Origin: Halomonas korlensis
GTDB taxonomy: Bacteria > Pseudomonadota > Gammaproteobacteria > Pseudomonadales > Halomonadaceae
Reading direction: 5' to 3'
Length of the DNA stretch: 64,000 nt
NCBI RefSeq assembly: GCF_900116705.1
Contig: NZ_FPBP01000003.1
Coordinates: forward strand, 62,001-126,000
Part shown: in pieces, positions 34,070-45,413 of the stretch
Layout: the number at the start of each line of letters is the position of its first letter
Numbering within the stretch: the first letter of the stretch is position 1
The notes under the pieces: generated by a model
Databases searched by the model: none
What the model saw: the letters and a program-made list of their open reading frames with translations, nothing else
What the model was told of the DNA's origin: nothing
Translations under genes and position numbers: made by a program

Positions 34070-34681
34070 CTACACCGGCTCGCCGCGATAGTAGTGCCAT
34101 AGAAACAGCGAACCCACGCTGCGCCAGGGCGCCCAATGCTCCACCATATTGCGCGCCTGCTTGGGCGTGGGCTTGGCCTCCATGCCTTTCAGGCGGCCGA
34201 GGGCTACCCGCAGGGCGAGGTCGTCAGCGGGGAAGATATCCGGGCGCTTGAGCGAGAACATCAGATAGATCTCGGCGCTCCAGCGGCCAAAGCCGCGTAG
34301 CTGGGTAATCGCGGCAATGACTTCGTCATCGCTTAAGTGCACTAGCCCATCAGCGCTAAAGGTGCCGGCGAGCTCAGCTTCTGCCAGCCCCTTGGCGTAC
34401 TCGACCTTGCGCCAGGAGAGCCCGGCATCACGCAACGCTTGTCCTTCTATCTCCATTACCGCCTTGGCGTGCAGTTCCGGCAGCAGCGTATTCACCCGGC
34501 CCATAATGGCGCGGGCCGCTTCGGTAGAAATTTGTTGGCTGACAATGGTACCGAAAAACGTTGGGAAACCATGGCCGCGCTGACGCGGGGAGGGTGCGCC
34601 GACCAAGGGGAGGGCACGGGCAATATCGGGGTCGGCCTCGGCCAGTGCCAGCATGCCAAGTTCGATGTTCGATGCGTTCAT
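34070..34681 (-). CDS. HhH-GPD base-excision DNA glycosylase, AlkA/MagIII-like
   Basis: A DNA glycosylase of about 203 residues. The FGTIVSQQISTEAARAI helix, the helix-hairpin-helix ITQLRGFGRWSAEIYLMF (about residues 126-142) and the catalytic Asp154 in FPADDLAL match 3-methyladenine glycosylase II-type enzymes, which remove alkylated bases. It lacks the N-terminal TBP-like domain of E. coli AlkA, as is common for short forms. The ATG at 34681 has AGGA 7 bases upstream. It is divergent from gmk. Confidence 0.9.
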   Translation of the reverse strand: MNASNIELGMLALAEADPDIARALPLVGAPSPRQRGHGFPTFFGTIVSQQISTEAARAIMGRVNTLLPELHAKAVMEIEGQALRDAGLSWRKVEYAKGLAEAELAGTFSADGLVHLSDDEVIAAITQLRGFGRWSAEIYLMFSLKRPDIFPADDLALRVALGRLKGMEAKPTPKQARNMVEHWAPWRSVGSLFLWHYYRGEPV

Positions 34682-34764
34682 CCACAAATCCTATTCATGA
34701 GTGGCAAGAAGGTACGTTTGGTCCACAGGCTGGCTTTCCAACCGCGCTGGCCCCGTCTGGCTAG

Positions 34765-35481
<717 letters not shown>

Positions 35482-35507
35482 TCTAAACGATCTATCCACA
35501 GACGACT

Positions 35508-35536
35508 CCTCGGACCGAATCGGCCTCCGAGGTTTT
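35508..35536 (+). terminator. Rho-independent terminator between gmk and rpoZ
   Basis: CCTCGGA (35508-35514) pairs with TCCGAGG (35526-35532), the centre holds a second small CCG...CGG pairing, and TTTT follows directly. It would end the gmk transcript, with rpoZ read from a separate promoter or by read-through. Confidence 0.6.
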
Positions 35537-35561
35537 CCCGTCAGTATTCAGGAAGGCATCC

Positions 35562-35822
35562 ATGGCGCGAGTCACAGTCGAAGATTGTCTGGAACATGTC
35601 GAAAATCGCTTCAAGTTGGTGATGATCTCCACCCAGCGTGCCCGTCAGCTGGCGCGCGGCTCTCGTGACGCCCTCTTGCCCTGGGAGAACGACAAGGCCA
35701 CGGTCATGGCGCTGCGCGAAATCGCCGGCGGCCTGATCGACGAGCACGTCCTCGACGAACCCGTTGAGGCACCGGTGCGGGTGCGTCGCGAACCCGAGCC
35801 GGGATTCGCCGCCGAGGAGTGA
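35562..35822 (+). CDS. rpoZ: RNA polymerase omega subunit
   Basis: An 86-residue protein with the complete omega fold: [31 protein letters not shown] and the helix segment [17 protein letters not shown]. It wraps the C-terminal end of beta-prime and aids assembly; it also forms one of the ppGpp sites on the polymerase, which matches its place directly before spoT. A GGAAGG-type site precedes the ATG. Confidence 0.97.
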   Translation: MARVTVEDCLEHVENRFKLVMISTQRARQLARGSRDALLPWENDKATVMALREIAGGLIDEHVLDEPVEAPVRVRREPEPGFAAEE

Positions 35823-35886
35823 TCCACGAGGGCTTTCTTGTCGCCTCCCCTCGCGGGGCATTCACGCAGGACTCAAGGCGCGCCGT

Positions 35887-38022
35887 ATGTTTACCATCGA
35901 TGACCTGGCCGACCGACTCGGCGGCTATCTCCCCCAGGATGAGATCCGGCAGGTCAGGCGTGCCTTCTACTATGCCGAGCAGGCCCACGACGGTCAGCGC
36001 CGCCGCTCCGGCGAACCCTATGTGACCCATCCGTTGGCGGTAGCCAACATTCTCGCCAACATGCACATGGACCATCAAAGCCTGATGGCCGCCATGCTGC
36101 ACGACGTTATCGAGGACACGGGGATCGACAAGGAGGCGCTTGCCGAGCAGTTCGGCAAGCCGGTGGCGGAGCTGGTCGACGGCGTGTCCAAGTTGACGCA
36201 GATCACCTTCGAGGACAAGGCGGTCGCCCAGGCCGAGAACTTCCAGAAGATGGTGCTGGCGATGTCTCGCGATATCCGGGTGATTATCGTCAAGCTCGCC
36301 GATCGCCTGCACAACATGCGCACTCTCGGGGCACTGCGCCCCGACAAGAAGCGCCGGATCGCCCGTGAGACGCTGGAGATCTACGCCCGCATCGCCAGCC
36401 GGCTGGGTATCAACACTATCCGCGTCGAACTCGAGGACCTGTCCTTTCAGGCCTTGTATCCGATGCGCGCCGAGCGGATCAAGCGCGCCGTCTCGAGCGC
36501 CCGGGGCCACCGCCGCTCGGCGATTCGTCAGGTGCAGTCCAGCCTTCAGAGCAGCCTCGATGACGAGGGGCTAAACGGCACCGTCATCGGACGCCAGAAG
36601 CATCTGCTGTCCATCTACAAGAAGATGCGGTATCAGCGAAAACCCTTCGCCGAGATCATGGACGTGTTCGGCTTTCGCATCCTCACCGAGGACGTCGACA
36701 GCTGCTACCGCATCCTCGGCGTGGTGCATAACCTCTACAAGCCGGTCCCGGGGCGCTTCAAGGACTATATCGCCATCCCCAAGGCCAATGGCTACCAGAG
36801 CCTGCATACTACCCTGTTCGGTCGTGGCGGCATGCCCATCGAGGTGCAGATTCGCACCCGCGAGATGGAGGCCATGGCCAACAACGGCATCGCCGCCCAC
36901 TGGCTCTACAAGGCGGGACAGACCCAGCACCCCATCGCCCAGGGCAGTCATGCCCGGGCACGCGCCTGGGTCAAGGGCCTGCTCGAGATGCAGCGCCACG
37001 CGGGGGATTCGCTGGAATTCATCGAGCACGTCAAGAACGACCTCTTCCCCGACGATATCTATGTCTTCACCCCCAAGGGCGACATCATGGAGCTTCCCCA
37101 AGGCGCCACGGTGATCGACTTCGCCTACAGCGTGCACACCGATATCGGTAACAGCTGCATCGCCTGCCGCATCGACCGGCGCCTGGCGCCCCTGTCTACC
37201 CGGCTGGAGAGCGGCCAGACGCTCGAGATCATTACCGCGCCCGGCGGTCGCCCCAACCTGGGCTGGCTCAATTTCGTGGTGACCGCCAAGGCCCGCTCGG
37301 CGATTCGCCACGCCCTCAAGCACCAGCAGCATACCGAGGCCGTGCAACTGGGGCGTCGCCTGCTCAACAAGGCCCTGGCCGAGTTCGAGACCAGCCTGGA
37401 AGAATTGCCCGCGGGGCCGGTCGAGACGCTGCTCGACGAGCTGTCGCTGAAGCACCTCGATGCCCTGCTGGAGTCGATCGGCATGGGGACACGTGTGACC
37501 TATATGATGGCGCGCCGGCTGGTCGACCTGCACCGCGGCGAGCTGCCCCAGCGCACGGTCGGCCCCGCCTCGCAGAAGCCCATTGTTATCAGTGGCGCCG
37601 AAGGCATGGTCATCAAGTTTGCCCGCTGCTGCCACCCGTTGCCGGGCGACCCGGTGATCGGTCACCTTTCGGCAGGCAAGGGGATCGTGGTACACCGTAC
37701 CGAGTGCCGCAATCTCAGCGAGCTGAAGAACGACCCGGACAAGCTCTTTGCCCTTGAGTGGTCGCAGGACATCGAAGAAGAGGACTTCCCGGTGGCCCTA
37801 CGCCTGGAAGTGGAGAGCCGCCGGGGTCTGGTGGCCGAGCTCGCCGCGCTGGTCACCAGCGCCGGAGCCAACATCGAACGCATCGACATCGAGGAGCGCG
37901 ACGCGCGTCTCGCCACTGTCAACCTGACCTTGGCGGTACGCGATCGCGTTCACCTGGCAAGAATTATCAAGCGCCTGCGCAACCTGGCCAATATTGGCAG
38001 GATCAATCGCCTCGGTACCTGA
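35887..38022 (+). CDS. spoT: Bifunctional (p)ppGpp synthetase/hydrolase SpoT
   Basis: A 711-residue RelA/SpoT protein (E. coli SpoT has 702). The hydrolase HD motif His72-Asp73 is in [13 protein letters not shown]; the synthetase block includes [22 protein letters not shown]; then a TGS domain ([30 protein letters not shown]), a zinc-finger-like CCHPLPGD segment and a C-terminal ACT domain ([20 protein letters not shown]). The intact HD site means it can degrade the alarmone. The ATG at 35887 gives the family N-terminus, [15 protein letters not shown]. Confidence 0.97.
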   Translation: MFTIDDLADRLGGYLPQDEIRQVRRAFYYAEQAHDGQRRRSGEPYVTHPLAVANILANMHMDHQSLMAAMLHDVIEDTGIDKEALAEQFGKPVAELVDGVSKLTQITFEDKAVAQAENFQKMVLAMSRDIRVIIVKLADRLHNMRTLGALRPDKKRRIARETLEIYARIASRLGINTIRVELEDLSFQALYPMRAERIKRAVSSARGHRRSAIRQVQSSLQSSLDDEGLNGTVIGRQKHLLSIYKKMRYQRKPFAEIMDVFGFRILTEDVDSCYRILGVVHNLYKPVPGRFKDYIAIPKANGYQSLHTTLFGRGGMPIEVQIRTREMEAMANNGIAAHWLYKAGQTQHPIAQGSHARARAWVKGLLEMQRHAGDSLEFIEHVKNDLFPDDIYVFTPKGDIMELPQGATVIDFAYSVHTDIGNSCIACRIDRRLAPLSTRLESGQTLEIITAPGGRPNLGWLNFVVTAKARSAIRHALKHQQHTEAVQLGRRLLNKALAEFETSLEELPAGPVETLLDELSLKHLDALLESIGMGTRVTYMMARRLVDLHRGELPQRTVGPASQKPIVISGAEGMVIKFARCCHPLPGDPVIGHLSAGKGIVVHRTECRNLSELKNDPDKLFALEWSQDIEEEDFPVALRLEVESRRGLVAELAALVTSAGANIERIDIEERDARLATVNLTLAVRDRVHLARIIKRLRNLANIGRINRLGT

Positions 38023-38089
38023 GGTGGCGATTTTCGTCTGCCATCCGGACATACACTCTATAACGACTACCCACACGCGGAGAACACTG

Positions 38090-38479
38090 ATGAGCAATAA
38101 GGCCATCATCAATACCGATAAAGCCCCCGCCGCCATCGGGCCCTATTCCCAGGCGATCAAGGCCGGCAACACCGTCTACCTGTCCGGCCAGATTCCCCTG
38201 GACCCCGCCACCATGGCTCTCGTCGAAGGCGATATCGAGGCACAGACGCGCCAGGTCTTTAATAACCTCAAGGCCGTCTGCGAGGAAGCCGCCGGTACGC
38301 TCCAGGACGTGGTCAAGCTCAATCTCTACCTGGTGGATCTCGACAACTTCGCCATCGTCAATCGGGTAATGGAGGAGTTCTTCGCCACGCCCTTCCCGGC
38401 GCGAGCGGCGGTCGGCGTAAGAGCACTGCCCAAGGGCAGTCAGGTCGAGGCCGAGGCCGTTATGGTCATCGGCGATTGA
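38090..38479 (+). CDS. ridA: Reactive enamine/imine deaminase RidA
   Basis: A 129-residue YjgF/YER057c/UK114 protein, usual length. The catalytic Arg105 in [10 protein letters not shown] and Glu in VEAEAV are in place, with the [25 protein letters not shown] start. It hydrolyses 2-aminoacrylate and related enamines released by PLP enzymes. GGAG precedes the ATG at 38090. Its place after spoT matches Pseudomonas gene order. Confidence 0.96.
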   Translation: MSNKAIINTDKAPAAIGPYSQAIKAGNTVYLSGQIPLDPATMALVEGDIEAQTRQVFNNLKAVCEEAAGTLQDVVKLNLYLVDLDNFAIVNRVMEEFFATPFPARAAVGVRALPKGSQVEAEAVMVIGD

Positions 38480-38623
38480 TAAGTACCGACTCAATACCTA
38501 CGCGGGCGAATCACAGCGTTGCACAGTGCTCGGAATCCTCATGTAGCCGCTTGTACACTCCGGTTCCTGCGCGCTGTGCGCCTTGTGCTTCATCCCGCTC
38601 GGTGATTGATTCTGGCACTTACG

Positions 38624-39139
38624 ATGCGACTTTTTATAGCCCTGACGCCGCCACCCGAGCTGCGCTCGCGATTCGGCGAACTGTCGGACCTGGCCCAGGC
38701 GCGCTGCGGCGGTCGACGCATGCCCGACGCCAACCTGCACCTGACGCTGGCTTTTCTCGGCGAAGTGGGCCCCGCGCGCCTCGAGGCGCTGGTGCATTGG
38801 GTGGAACAGCAGACGTTGCCGCCTGGGTGCTGGACATTGGATCGCTGGGGGTGCTTTCGCGCGCCGCGCATCGTCTGGATCGGCGGGGGCAAGCCCGAGC
38901 CCACCCTGCAGCGCCTCCACGACAGGCTATGGCAAGCGTTGGCCGCCCTCGGGTTCGAGGGCGAGCCGTCACGCTATGTGCCTCATATCACCTTGCTGCG
39001 GCGTGCCGAGCGTCTGGAGACTCGCGAGCTGCCGGCCTTTCGCATCGACTGGCCGTATCGACAGGTCGAACTGATCCACTCGCTCACCGGCCCCGGCGGC
39101 AGCCGCTATACGACGCTGGCCCGCTCACGGGTAGCTTAA
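38624..39139 (+). CDS. thpR: RNA 2',3'-cyclic phosphodiesterase (2'-5' RNA ligase family)
   Basis: A 171-residue 2H-phosphoesterase. Two HxTx motifs form the active site: HLTL at residue 39 and HITL in the second half (YVPHITLLRR). The opening MRLFIALTPPPELR is typical. It opens 2',3'-cyclic phosphates on RNA ends and can join or cleave 2'-5' bonds. It converges with the SDR gene. Confidence 0.92.
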   Translation: MRLFIALTPPPELRSRFGELSDLAQARCGGRRMPDANLHLTLAFLGEVGPARLEALVHWVEQQTLPPGCWTLDRWGCFRAPRIVWIGGGKPEPTLQRLHDRLWQALAALGFEGEPSRYVPHITLLRRAERLETRELPAFRIDWPYRQVELIHSLTGPGGSRYTTLARSRVA

Positions 39140-39163
39140 ACCTTAAACATCAGACCTTAAGCC

Positions 39164-40036
39164 TCAGGCCTGCGCAGGCAGGAACCCGCCTTCGTGCAAT
39201 ACGTGGGCGTAGCCCTCGCGATAGCTGGGGTAGCGGAACACGTAACCGCTCTCCAGCAGACGGGTATTGTCGCAGCGCTTGCTGGCGCGGCGACGCAGCG
39301 GCGATTGAATGGTCGCCGTGGACTCGACCTTGAGTTGCTTGGCAAGCCAGGTCATCACCTCATGCAGGGGCGCCGGTTCGCAGTCGCTCGCCAGGTAGAG
39401 CGGCTCGACGGGACGCTTGGCCAGCGTCAGGTCGATCAAGTGGGCCAGCACGCCGGCGCAGTCGTCGCGGTGAATGCGGTTGGAATACATGACCGGGCTG
39501 CCAGCTGCGATACGCCCCTCGCTGACCTGGCGAATCAAGCGGTCGCGCCCCGGGCCGTAGATTCCCGAAAACCGCACCACCGTGCCCGGCAGTTCGTGTT
39601 CTTCCAGTGCCTTTTCGGCCTCGCGCATCAGCGCACCGGAGAACCCCGAGGGCACGATGGCACTGGTTTCGTCGACCGTCTCGCCCTCCTGCTGGGCATA
39701 GACACTGGTGGAGGAGACGAACAGCACCCGTTTGGGGCGCTTCTTGCGACCGGCATACTCGGCAAGAACCGTCTTGAGGCCCTCCGGATACGCGGCGCGA
39801 TAGGCGTCTTCATCGAAGCGGTCGGCGCTGATCACATAGACCAGTACATCGGCATCGGGCAGGCTCGCTACATCGGCCGCCTCACTGAGGTTCGCGGCAA
39901 CCGCCTCGATGCCGCTGCCCTTGAGCGCGGCCGCATTGCGCCTAACGCCGATGACCCGCTGTCCTGCTTCCCGCAGGCGCCGTCCCAGCACTGTGCCGAT
40001 GTCGCCACAGCCCAGAATCAGAGTTGTCGTCTTCAC
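39164..40036 (-). CDS. NAD(P)-dependent SDR family protein (YeeZ-like)
   Basis: A 290-residue extended/atypical short-chain dehydrogenase. The N-terminal glycine-rich motif GCGDIGTVLGRRL (near residue 9) binds NAD(P). The VLFVSSTSVYAQQEGETVDE block has the strand-Ser and Tyr positions of epimerase-like members, and HRDDCAGVLAHLIDL resembles YeeZ. The substrate is unknown. It is divergent from oxyR across about 110 bp. Confidence 0.88.
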   Translation of the reverse strand: MKTTTLILGCGDIGTVLGRRLREAGQRVIGVRRNAAALKGSGIEAVAANLSEAADVASLPDADVLVYVISADRFDEDAYRAAYPEGLKTVLAEYAGRKKRPKRVLFVSSTSVYAQQEGETVDETSAIVPSGFSGALMREAEKALEEHELPGTVVRFSGIYGPGRDRLIRQVSEGRIAAGSPVMYSNRIHRDDCAGVLAHLIDLTLAKRPVEPLYLASDCEPAPLHEVMTWLAKQLKVESTATIQSPLRRRASKRCDNTRLLESGYVFRYPSYREGYAHVLHEGGFLPAQA

Positions 40037-40147
40037 CTTTCACTTGCCCCCTGATAAAAAGTCCCTATTGGCATTATCCTGTTCCTTAGCACCGGCTCTG
40101 CCCCTCGGGGCAAAACCCAGATCGAGAGGATGCCCACCGGCACCAAG

Positions 40148-41068
40148 ATGACTCTAACAGAACTTCGCTACATCGTGACACTGGCCCAGGAACACCACTT
40201 CGGACGTGCCGCGGAGCGCTGCTTCGTGTCCCAGCCGACCCTGTCGGTAGCGGTCAAGAAGCTCGAGGAGGAGCTGGGCGTGGCGCTGTTCGAGCGTTCG
40301 AAATCGACCGTCCAGGTCACCCCGCTCGGCGAGAAGATCGTTGAACAGGCCCAGCGGGTCCTGGAGCAGAGCAGCGTCATCAGGGAGCTGGCCAGCGCCG
40401 GCCGCGACCAGTTGGCAAGCCCGCTGCGCCTGGGAGCCATCTATACCATCGGGCCCTATCTGTTTCCCTACATGGTGCCGGCACTGACGCGCAGTGCTCC
40501 GCAGATGCCGCTCTACATCGAGGAAGGCTTCACCGGCAACCTGCGTCGCAAGCTCAGGAGCGGCGAACTCGACGCCATCATCGTCGCCCTGCCCTTCAAC
40601 GAGACCGACGTGGTCACCAAGCCGCTCTACGAGGAAGCATTCGACGTGCTGCTGCCGGCCGATCATCGCTGGGCCGAGCGGGAAAGCGTCGACAAGGAAG
40701 ACCTGCTCGACGAGCGCCTGTTGCTGCTGGGCGAGGGTCACTGTTTTCGCGACCAGATTCTCGAGGCTTGCCCGGCCATCAGCCGCAAGCTCGCGAGCCC
40801 CTCCAACACGCTCACCGCCGAGGGGGGCTCGTTGGAGACCATTCGCCACATGGTCGCCTCCAAGCTCGGCATCACGGTGCTGCCGCGCTCGGCGATCGGC
40901 ACCGGCCATTACGAGAGCGGTCTGCTCATCAGCCGCCCCTTCACCTCACCGGCGCCTTCACGCACCGTGGCCATCGCCTGGCGCGCCAGCTTCCCGCGGC
41001 CCAAGGCGATCGATGCCGTCACCGACGCGATCGACGCCTGCCGCAAGGCCGATACCGGAACCGCATGA
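40148..41068 (+). CDS. oxyR: Hydrogen peroxide-sensing LysR-type regulator OxyR
   Basis: A 306-residue LysR protein. The N-terminal winged helix is MTLTELRYIVTLAQEHHFGRAAERCFVSQPTLSVAVKKLEEELG. The two redox cysteines align exactly with E. coli: Cys199 in GEGHCFRDQ and Cys208 in LEACP. A disulfide between them switches on peroxide defence. The start at 40148 gives the family N-terminus. Its stop overlaps the recG start by 4 bp, an operon known from Pseudomonas. Confidence 0.96.
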   Translation: MTLTELRYIVTLAQEHHFGRAAERCFVSQPTLSVAVKKLEEELGVALFERSKSTVQVTPLGEKIVEQAQRVLEQSSVIRELASAGRDQLASPLRLGAIYTIGPYLFPYMVPALTRSAPQMPLYIEEGFTGNLRRKLRSGELDAIIVALPFNETDVVTKPLYEEAFDVLLPADHRWAERESVDKEDLLDERLLLLGEGHCFRDQILEACPAISRKLASPSNTLTAEGGSLETIRHMVASKLGITVLPRSAIGTGHYESGLLISRPFTSPAPSRTVAIAWRASFPRPKAIDAVTDAIDACRKADTGTA

Positions 41069-43158
41069 GCGCTGATATAAAGGCGCTTGACGCACCCGTC
41101 ACTGACCTCAAGGGCGTTGGCGAGGCACTCGCCCTGAAGTTGGCGCGGCTGCGTCTGGAAACCGTCGCCGATCTGCTGTTCCATCTGCCGCTGCGCTATC
41201 AGGACCGCACCCGGATTACGCCCATCGGTACCCTGCGTGCCGGGCATGAAGCCGTGATCGAGGGCGAAGTAGTGGCCGGTGAGGTAGTACGCGGCCGGCG
41301 CCGCAGCCTGCTGGTGCGGATGCGCGACGAAAGCGGCATCCTCAGCCTGCGCTTCTTCCATTTTTCGCCGGCCCAGCAGCAGCAGTTTCATCCCGGAGCG
41401 CGCGTGCGGGCCTTCGGCGAGGCGCGTGCCGGGGCCACGGGGCTCGAGCTCTATCACCCCGAATACCGCCTGCTGAGCAGCGATGCCCCGCCGGTGGAAG
41501 ATCATCTTACGCCGATCTACCCCACCACCGAGGGGCTGCATCAATCGCGCCTGAGGGCACTGATCGACCAGGCGCTGACGTGCCTGGAGAGCGCCCCGGA
41601 GGCGTTGCCGGACTGGATTCCCGCCTCGCTGCGTGAGCGTTTCGGCCTGCCCGAGCTCCATGCCTGCCTGATCACCCTGCATCGCCCGCCGCCGGATGCC
41701 GACCCCGACGGGCTCGCCGATGGTCGCCATCCCGCCAGCCGTCGCCTGGCGCTGGAAGAGCTGCTCGCCCACCGGCTGAGCCTGCGTGAAGTGCGCCGCC
41801 ACATCCAGCAGGACGGCGCACCACCGCTGCCCAGCGGACGCAACCTCCAGGCCCGCTTCCTGACCCAGCTGCCCTTTGCCCTGACGGGCGCCCAGCGCCG
41901 GGTGCTCGACGAGATCGGGGTCGACCTGGCGCGCGAGATTCCCATGCTGCGGCTGGTACAGGGCGATGTCGGCTCGGGCAAGACGGTGGTCGCGGCCATG
42001 GCGGCGCTGTCGGCGCTGGCCGGCAATTGCCAGGCGGCGATGATGGCGCCGACCGAGCTGCTCGCCGAACAGCACTACCGCACCTTCCGCGACTGGTTCG
42101 CGCCGCTGGGCATCGAGGTGGCGTGGCTCGCCGGCAAGCTCAAGGGCAAGGCGCGCCTGGACACCAAGGCGGCGATCCAGGATGGCCGGGTGCGCATGGT
42201 TGTGGGCACCCATGCGCTCTTCCAGGGCGACGTGCACTTTCAGCGTCTGGGCCTGGCGATTATCGACGAGCAGCACCGCTTCGGCGTCCATCAGCGCCTG
42301 GCGCTGCGCGAGAAGGGCGAAGCCGGCGGCCTCACCCCCCACCAGCTGGTAATGACCGCCACGCCGATCCCCCGCACCCTGGCCATGAGCGTCTACGCCG
42401 ATCTGGATGTCTCGGTGATCGACGAGTTGCCGCCGGGGCGCACCCCGGTCAAGACGGTGGCGATGCCCGACGAGCGCCGCCCGGACGTGGTGGCGCGTAT
42501 CCGCCATGCCTGCGTCGAGGGCCGCCAGGCCTACTGGGTCTGCACGCTGATCGAGGAATCCGAGGCCCTGCAGTGCCAGGCCGCCGAGGCGACCCGCGAC
42601 GAGCTCGTCGAGGCGCTGCCGGAACTGGCGGTCGGCCTGGTCCACGGGCGCATGAAAGCCGCCGAGAAGGCCGCGGTCATGGCCGAGTTTCACGCCGGCG
42701 AGCTGGACCTGCTGGTAGCCACCACGGTGATCGAGGTCGGCGTGGACGTCCCCAACGCCAGCCTGATGATCATCGAGAACCCCGAACGCCTGGGGCTTTC
42801 CCAGCTGCATCAGCTGCGCGGGCGGGTCGGGCGCGGCTCCGCCGAGAGCTTCTGCGTGCTGCTCTATCGGGGTCCGCTTTCGGCCCATTCGCGCCAGCGC
42901 CTGGCGGTGATGCGCGACACCACCGATGGCTTTCGCATCGCCGAGAAAGACCTCGAGCTGCGGGGGCCGGGCGAGGTACTGGGCACTCGACAGACCGGCC
43001 TGGCGCAGATGAAGATCGCCGACCTGGAGCGCGACGCCGACCTGCTGCCACGGGTCTCGCCGCTCGCCGAGGCGCTGCTCGCCCAGCATCCCGAGGCCAG
43101 CCGCCCGCTGATCCGTCGCTGGCTCGGCGAACAGGCGGGCCGCTACGGTCAGGTATAG
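41065..43158 (+). CDS. recG: ATP-dependent DNA helicase RecG
   Basis: A 697-residue branch-migration helicase (E. coli 693). It has an N-terminal OB wedge domain, Walker A GDVGSGKTVVA, the DEQHRFGVHQR motif II, MTATPIPRTLAM and the C-terminal QLRGRVGRGS motif VI with the TRG/helical hairpin region. It processes stalled replication forks and recombination intermediates. The ATG overlaps the oxyR stop. Its 3' end overlaps the convergent FUSC gene by 10 bp. Confidence 0.97.
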   Translation: MSADIKALDAPVTDLKGVGEALALKLARLRLETVADLLFHLPLRYQDRTRITPIGTLRAGHEAVIEGEVVAGEVVRGRRRSLLVRMRDESGILSLRFFHFSPAQQQQFHPGARVRAFGEARAGATGLELYHPEYRLLSSDAPPVEDHLTPIYPTTEGLHQSRLRALIDQALTCLESAPEALPDWIPASLRERFGLPELHACLITLHRPPPDADPDGLADGRHPASRRLALEELLAHRLSLREVRRHIQQDGAPPLPSGRNLQARFLTQLPFALTGAQRRVLDEIGVDLAREIPMLRLVQGDVGSGKTVVAAMAALSALAGNCQAAMMAPTELLAEQHYRTFRDWFAPLGIEVAWLAGKLKGKARLDTKAAIQDGRVRMVVGTHALFQGDVHFQRLGLAIIDEQHRFGVHQRLALREKGEAGGLTPHQLVMTATPIPRTLAMSVYADLDVSVIDELPPGRTPVKTVAMPDERRPDVVARIRHACVEGRQAYWVCTLIEESEALQCQAAEATRDELVEALPELAVGLVHGRMKAAEKAAVMAEFHAGELDLLVATTVIEVGVDVPNASLMIIENPERLGLSQLHQLRGRVGRGSAESFCVLLYRGPLSAHSRQRLAVMRDTTDGFRIAEKDLELRGPGEVLGTRQTGLAQMKIADLERDADLLPRVSPLAEALLAQHPEASRPLIRRWLGEQAGRYGQV

Positions 43159-45413
43159 GCCTTGGCGGCCTGTTCCGGGCGGTCGCGCTGGGCAGATGCG
43201 ATCAGGCGATTGGCCGCCTCGCCGAGAAACTCCAGCTGGCGACACATCAGGCGCAGTTGATGACGCATCGGCCAGTAGGTCTCGCCGTCGTCCGTCTTGC
43301 TGGTCTCGGGGGCATCGAGCGCTTCGCGTAGCCGAGCCACCTCAGCCTCAAACCCACTGAGCGGCCGGCGCGCCTCGAGATGCTCGGCAAGTCGGCCCAA
43401 CAGCACAGCCACGCGTTCGGCGAGTGCGGTCACGTCGGCGTCGCTCTCATCGTCGCTCGGATCAATGGCCGTGTCGTCGGTATGTGCATGGCGGTGGGCC
43501 CCCAGCGCCGAGAGATACCCCAGCAGCGTGTGGGATAACGCCAGGAAGCGCATGGCGTTATCGACGTCGTGTCCCTGATAGCGGCGTGGCTCACGAAGCA
43601 TGTTACTCAGCAGGGTCGACAGCGCGGCATCGGCGTTGTGGGCATTACGACGCGCCAGTCGATAGGCAAGATCGTCCTGCTTGCCGGTCGCATACTGCTG
43701 GATAATCTCCTCCAGGTAGCGACGCTGGCTGACCAGCGAGGCCGCGACCTGGCGATACAGGCGCCGCCCCTGCCAGTCGGGCAGAATCCACAGCACCGCC
43801 AGGGCGGCGATCAACACCCCGACCAGGGTGTCGAACAGCCGCGGCCAGATCAGGTCGAAGCCGTCGCCCACCTGGTTGAAGCTGCACAATACCAGCAGGG
43901 TAATCGCCGCCGTGGCGATGACATAATGGGTCTGGCGGCTGGCGAAGAACACCACGCCGGCGACCACGGCAATCAACGACTGGGCCATTGGCTGAGGAAA
44001 CAGCGTGATGGTGGCCCAGCCTACGACCAGCCCCAGCACCGTCCCGGCAATACGTTCGACGAGATAACGCTGGGTCGCCGCGAAGTTGGGCCGGCAGACG
44101 AACAGCGTGGTCAGCAGGATCCAGAACCCCTGGGTGGGATGAAACACCTGCATCAGAATATAACCCACCAGCAACGCGATCGGTAGCCGCAGCGCATGAC
44201 GCAGCGTCGGCGAACTCAGGGTCAGGGTGGCGCGGATGCGCGTCCAGGCATCCCGTGGGCCATGCAGGGAGCGGTCGTGCAGGCTGGCATCGGCGTGAGG
44301 CGCGGCCACCTCAGGATGCTCGGCGCTGGCCAGCTGTGCCTCCAAGGTAGCGAGGTTGTCGGCAAGCGCCGTTAACGGTGGCATCAGTGCCTGCCACTCG
44401 GGCTGCTGGTGGGCTTGCAAGTGATCGATGGAGGCTCGCAGGTCCTCCAGCGCCTGCTCGCTCTGGTCATGCTCAAAGGGGCGGTTGAGCAGTAACGCCC
44501 GGCCCAGCCGCCGGCAGGCATGGCCCTGCTGATCGAGTAATCGCTGGCAACGGAAAAGCACATCGTGATGAAAGAAGGCCTCGATCAACGACGAGTAGGG
44601 CGAATGCGATGAACTGGCCCGCTCGTGAATATCCTGGGCGATGAAATAGAGCTGCAGATAACGGTCGAGCCGGCGGTCGCCGCGAGGGCTGCCGAGGCGT
44701 TGAAACAGCACTTCCTTGGCCTGGTTGAGGGCGGCGACCACTTCGCCGTTCTGATGGGCCAGGGCCAGGCGGGTGGCTTCGAGATCGCGCCCGCGCAACG
44801 GCTCGAACAGCGTCGCCTTGAGGCTCAGGTAGCGCCCCAACCGACGATAGACCCGCGCCAGACTCTGCTTGACCGGCTGGCGCGAGAACAGCGCGCACCA
44901 GACTACCGAGATCAGCCCATACCAGGCCGCACCGGAAAGCAACAGCAGCGGCTGTCGCCAGGCGCCCTCTTCTGGAACACCCCCGTGGTGGTCGAGGGCA
45001 ATCATCGAGTAGATGGCGAGAATCAGGGTAGCGAAACTGATGGTCGCGTAGCGTGGACCCAGCGCACCGAGCATGATCAACACGAAGGTCGACAGCATCA
45101 GTGCCGGCGCGAACAGCCAGGGATGGGGAAACAGCCATTGCACGCTCAGCGAGGCCATGGCGAAGCACGCCAGGGTGACGCCAACCGCCTGCAGCCGCCC
45201 CTGCCAGCTGTCATCGGTTTCTGCCAGGGCGCTGGCGATAATGCCCAGAAACAAGGGCATCATCAGCGTCACGTCGGCCTGCCAGCTGCTTACCGCCAGG
45301 GCACCGCTGAAGGCCACGAAGACTCGCAGCGCATACGCGAAGGTGTCCAGCGTCCAGAGACGCCGCAACGTCAACGACAGCGGAGCGGAGAGCAACGGAA
45401 GACGCATGTACAT
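43149..45413 (-). CDS. FUSC/YccS family inner-membrane protein
   Basis: A 754-residue protein with two clusters of six or so transmembrane helices (about residues 25-180 and 410-540), each followed by a soluble domain, the arrangement of YccS/YhfK/AaeB-like efflux proteins. Motifs include the GAAWYGLISVVWCALFSRQPV region and LRHALRLPIALLVGYILMQVFHPTQGFWILLTTLFVCRPNFAAT in the second half. It probably exports aromatic acids or other small compounds. Its start may be 45413 or the in-frame ATG at 45407. Confidence 0.88.
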   Translation of the reverse strand: MYMRLPLLSAPLSLTLRRLWTLDTFAYALRVFVAFSGALAVSSWQADVTLMMPLFLGIIASALAETDDSWQGRLQAVGVTLACFAMASLSVQWLFPHPWLFAPALMLSTFVLIMLGALGPRYATISFATLILAIYSMIALDHHGGVPEEGAWRQPLLLLSGAAWYGLISVVWCALFSRQPVKQSLARVYRRLGRYLSLKATLFEPLRGRDLEATRLALAHQNGEVVAALNQAKEVLFQRLGSPRGDRRLDRYLQLYFIAQDIHERASSSHSPYSSLIEAFFHHDVLFRCQRLLDQQGHACRRLGRALLLNRPFEHDQSEQALEDLRASIDHLQAHQQPEWQALMPPLTALADNLATLEAQLASAEHPEVAAPHADASLHDRSLHGPRDAWTRIRATLTLSSPTLRHALRLPIALLVGYILMQVFHPTQGFWILLTTLFVCRPNFAATQRYLVERIAGTVLGLVVGWATITLFPQPMAQSLIAVVAGVVFFASRQTHYVIATAAITLLVLCSFNQVGDGFDLIWPRLFDTLVGVLIAALAVLWILPDWQGRRLYRQVAASLVSQRRYLEEIIQQYATGKQDDLAYRLARRNAHNADAALSTLLSNMLREPRRYQGHDVDNAMRFLALSHTLLGYLSALGAHRHAHTDDTAIDPSDDESDADVTALAERVAVLLGRLAEHLEARRPLSGFEAEVARLREALDAPETSKTDDGETYWPMRHQLRLMCRQLEFLGEAANRLIASAQRDRPEQAAKAYT

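Noticed and set aside
40909..43245. A 778-codon open frame opposite oxyR and recG
   Set aside because: It is the antisense shadow of recG in GC-rich DNA; the plus-strand RecG carries all helicase motifs, and the antisense product has no recognisable domain.
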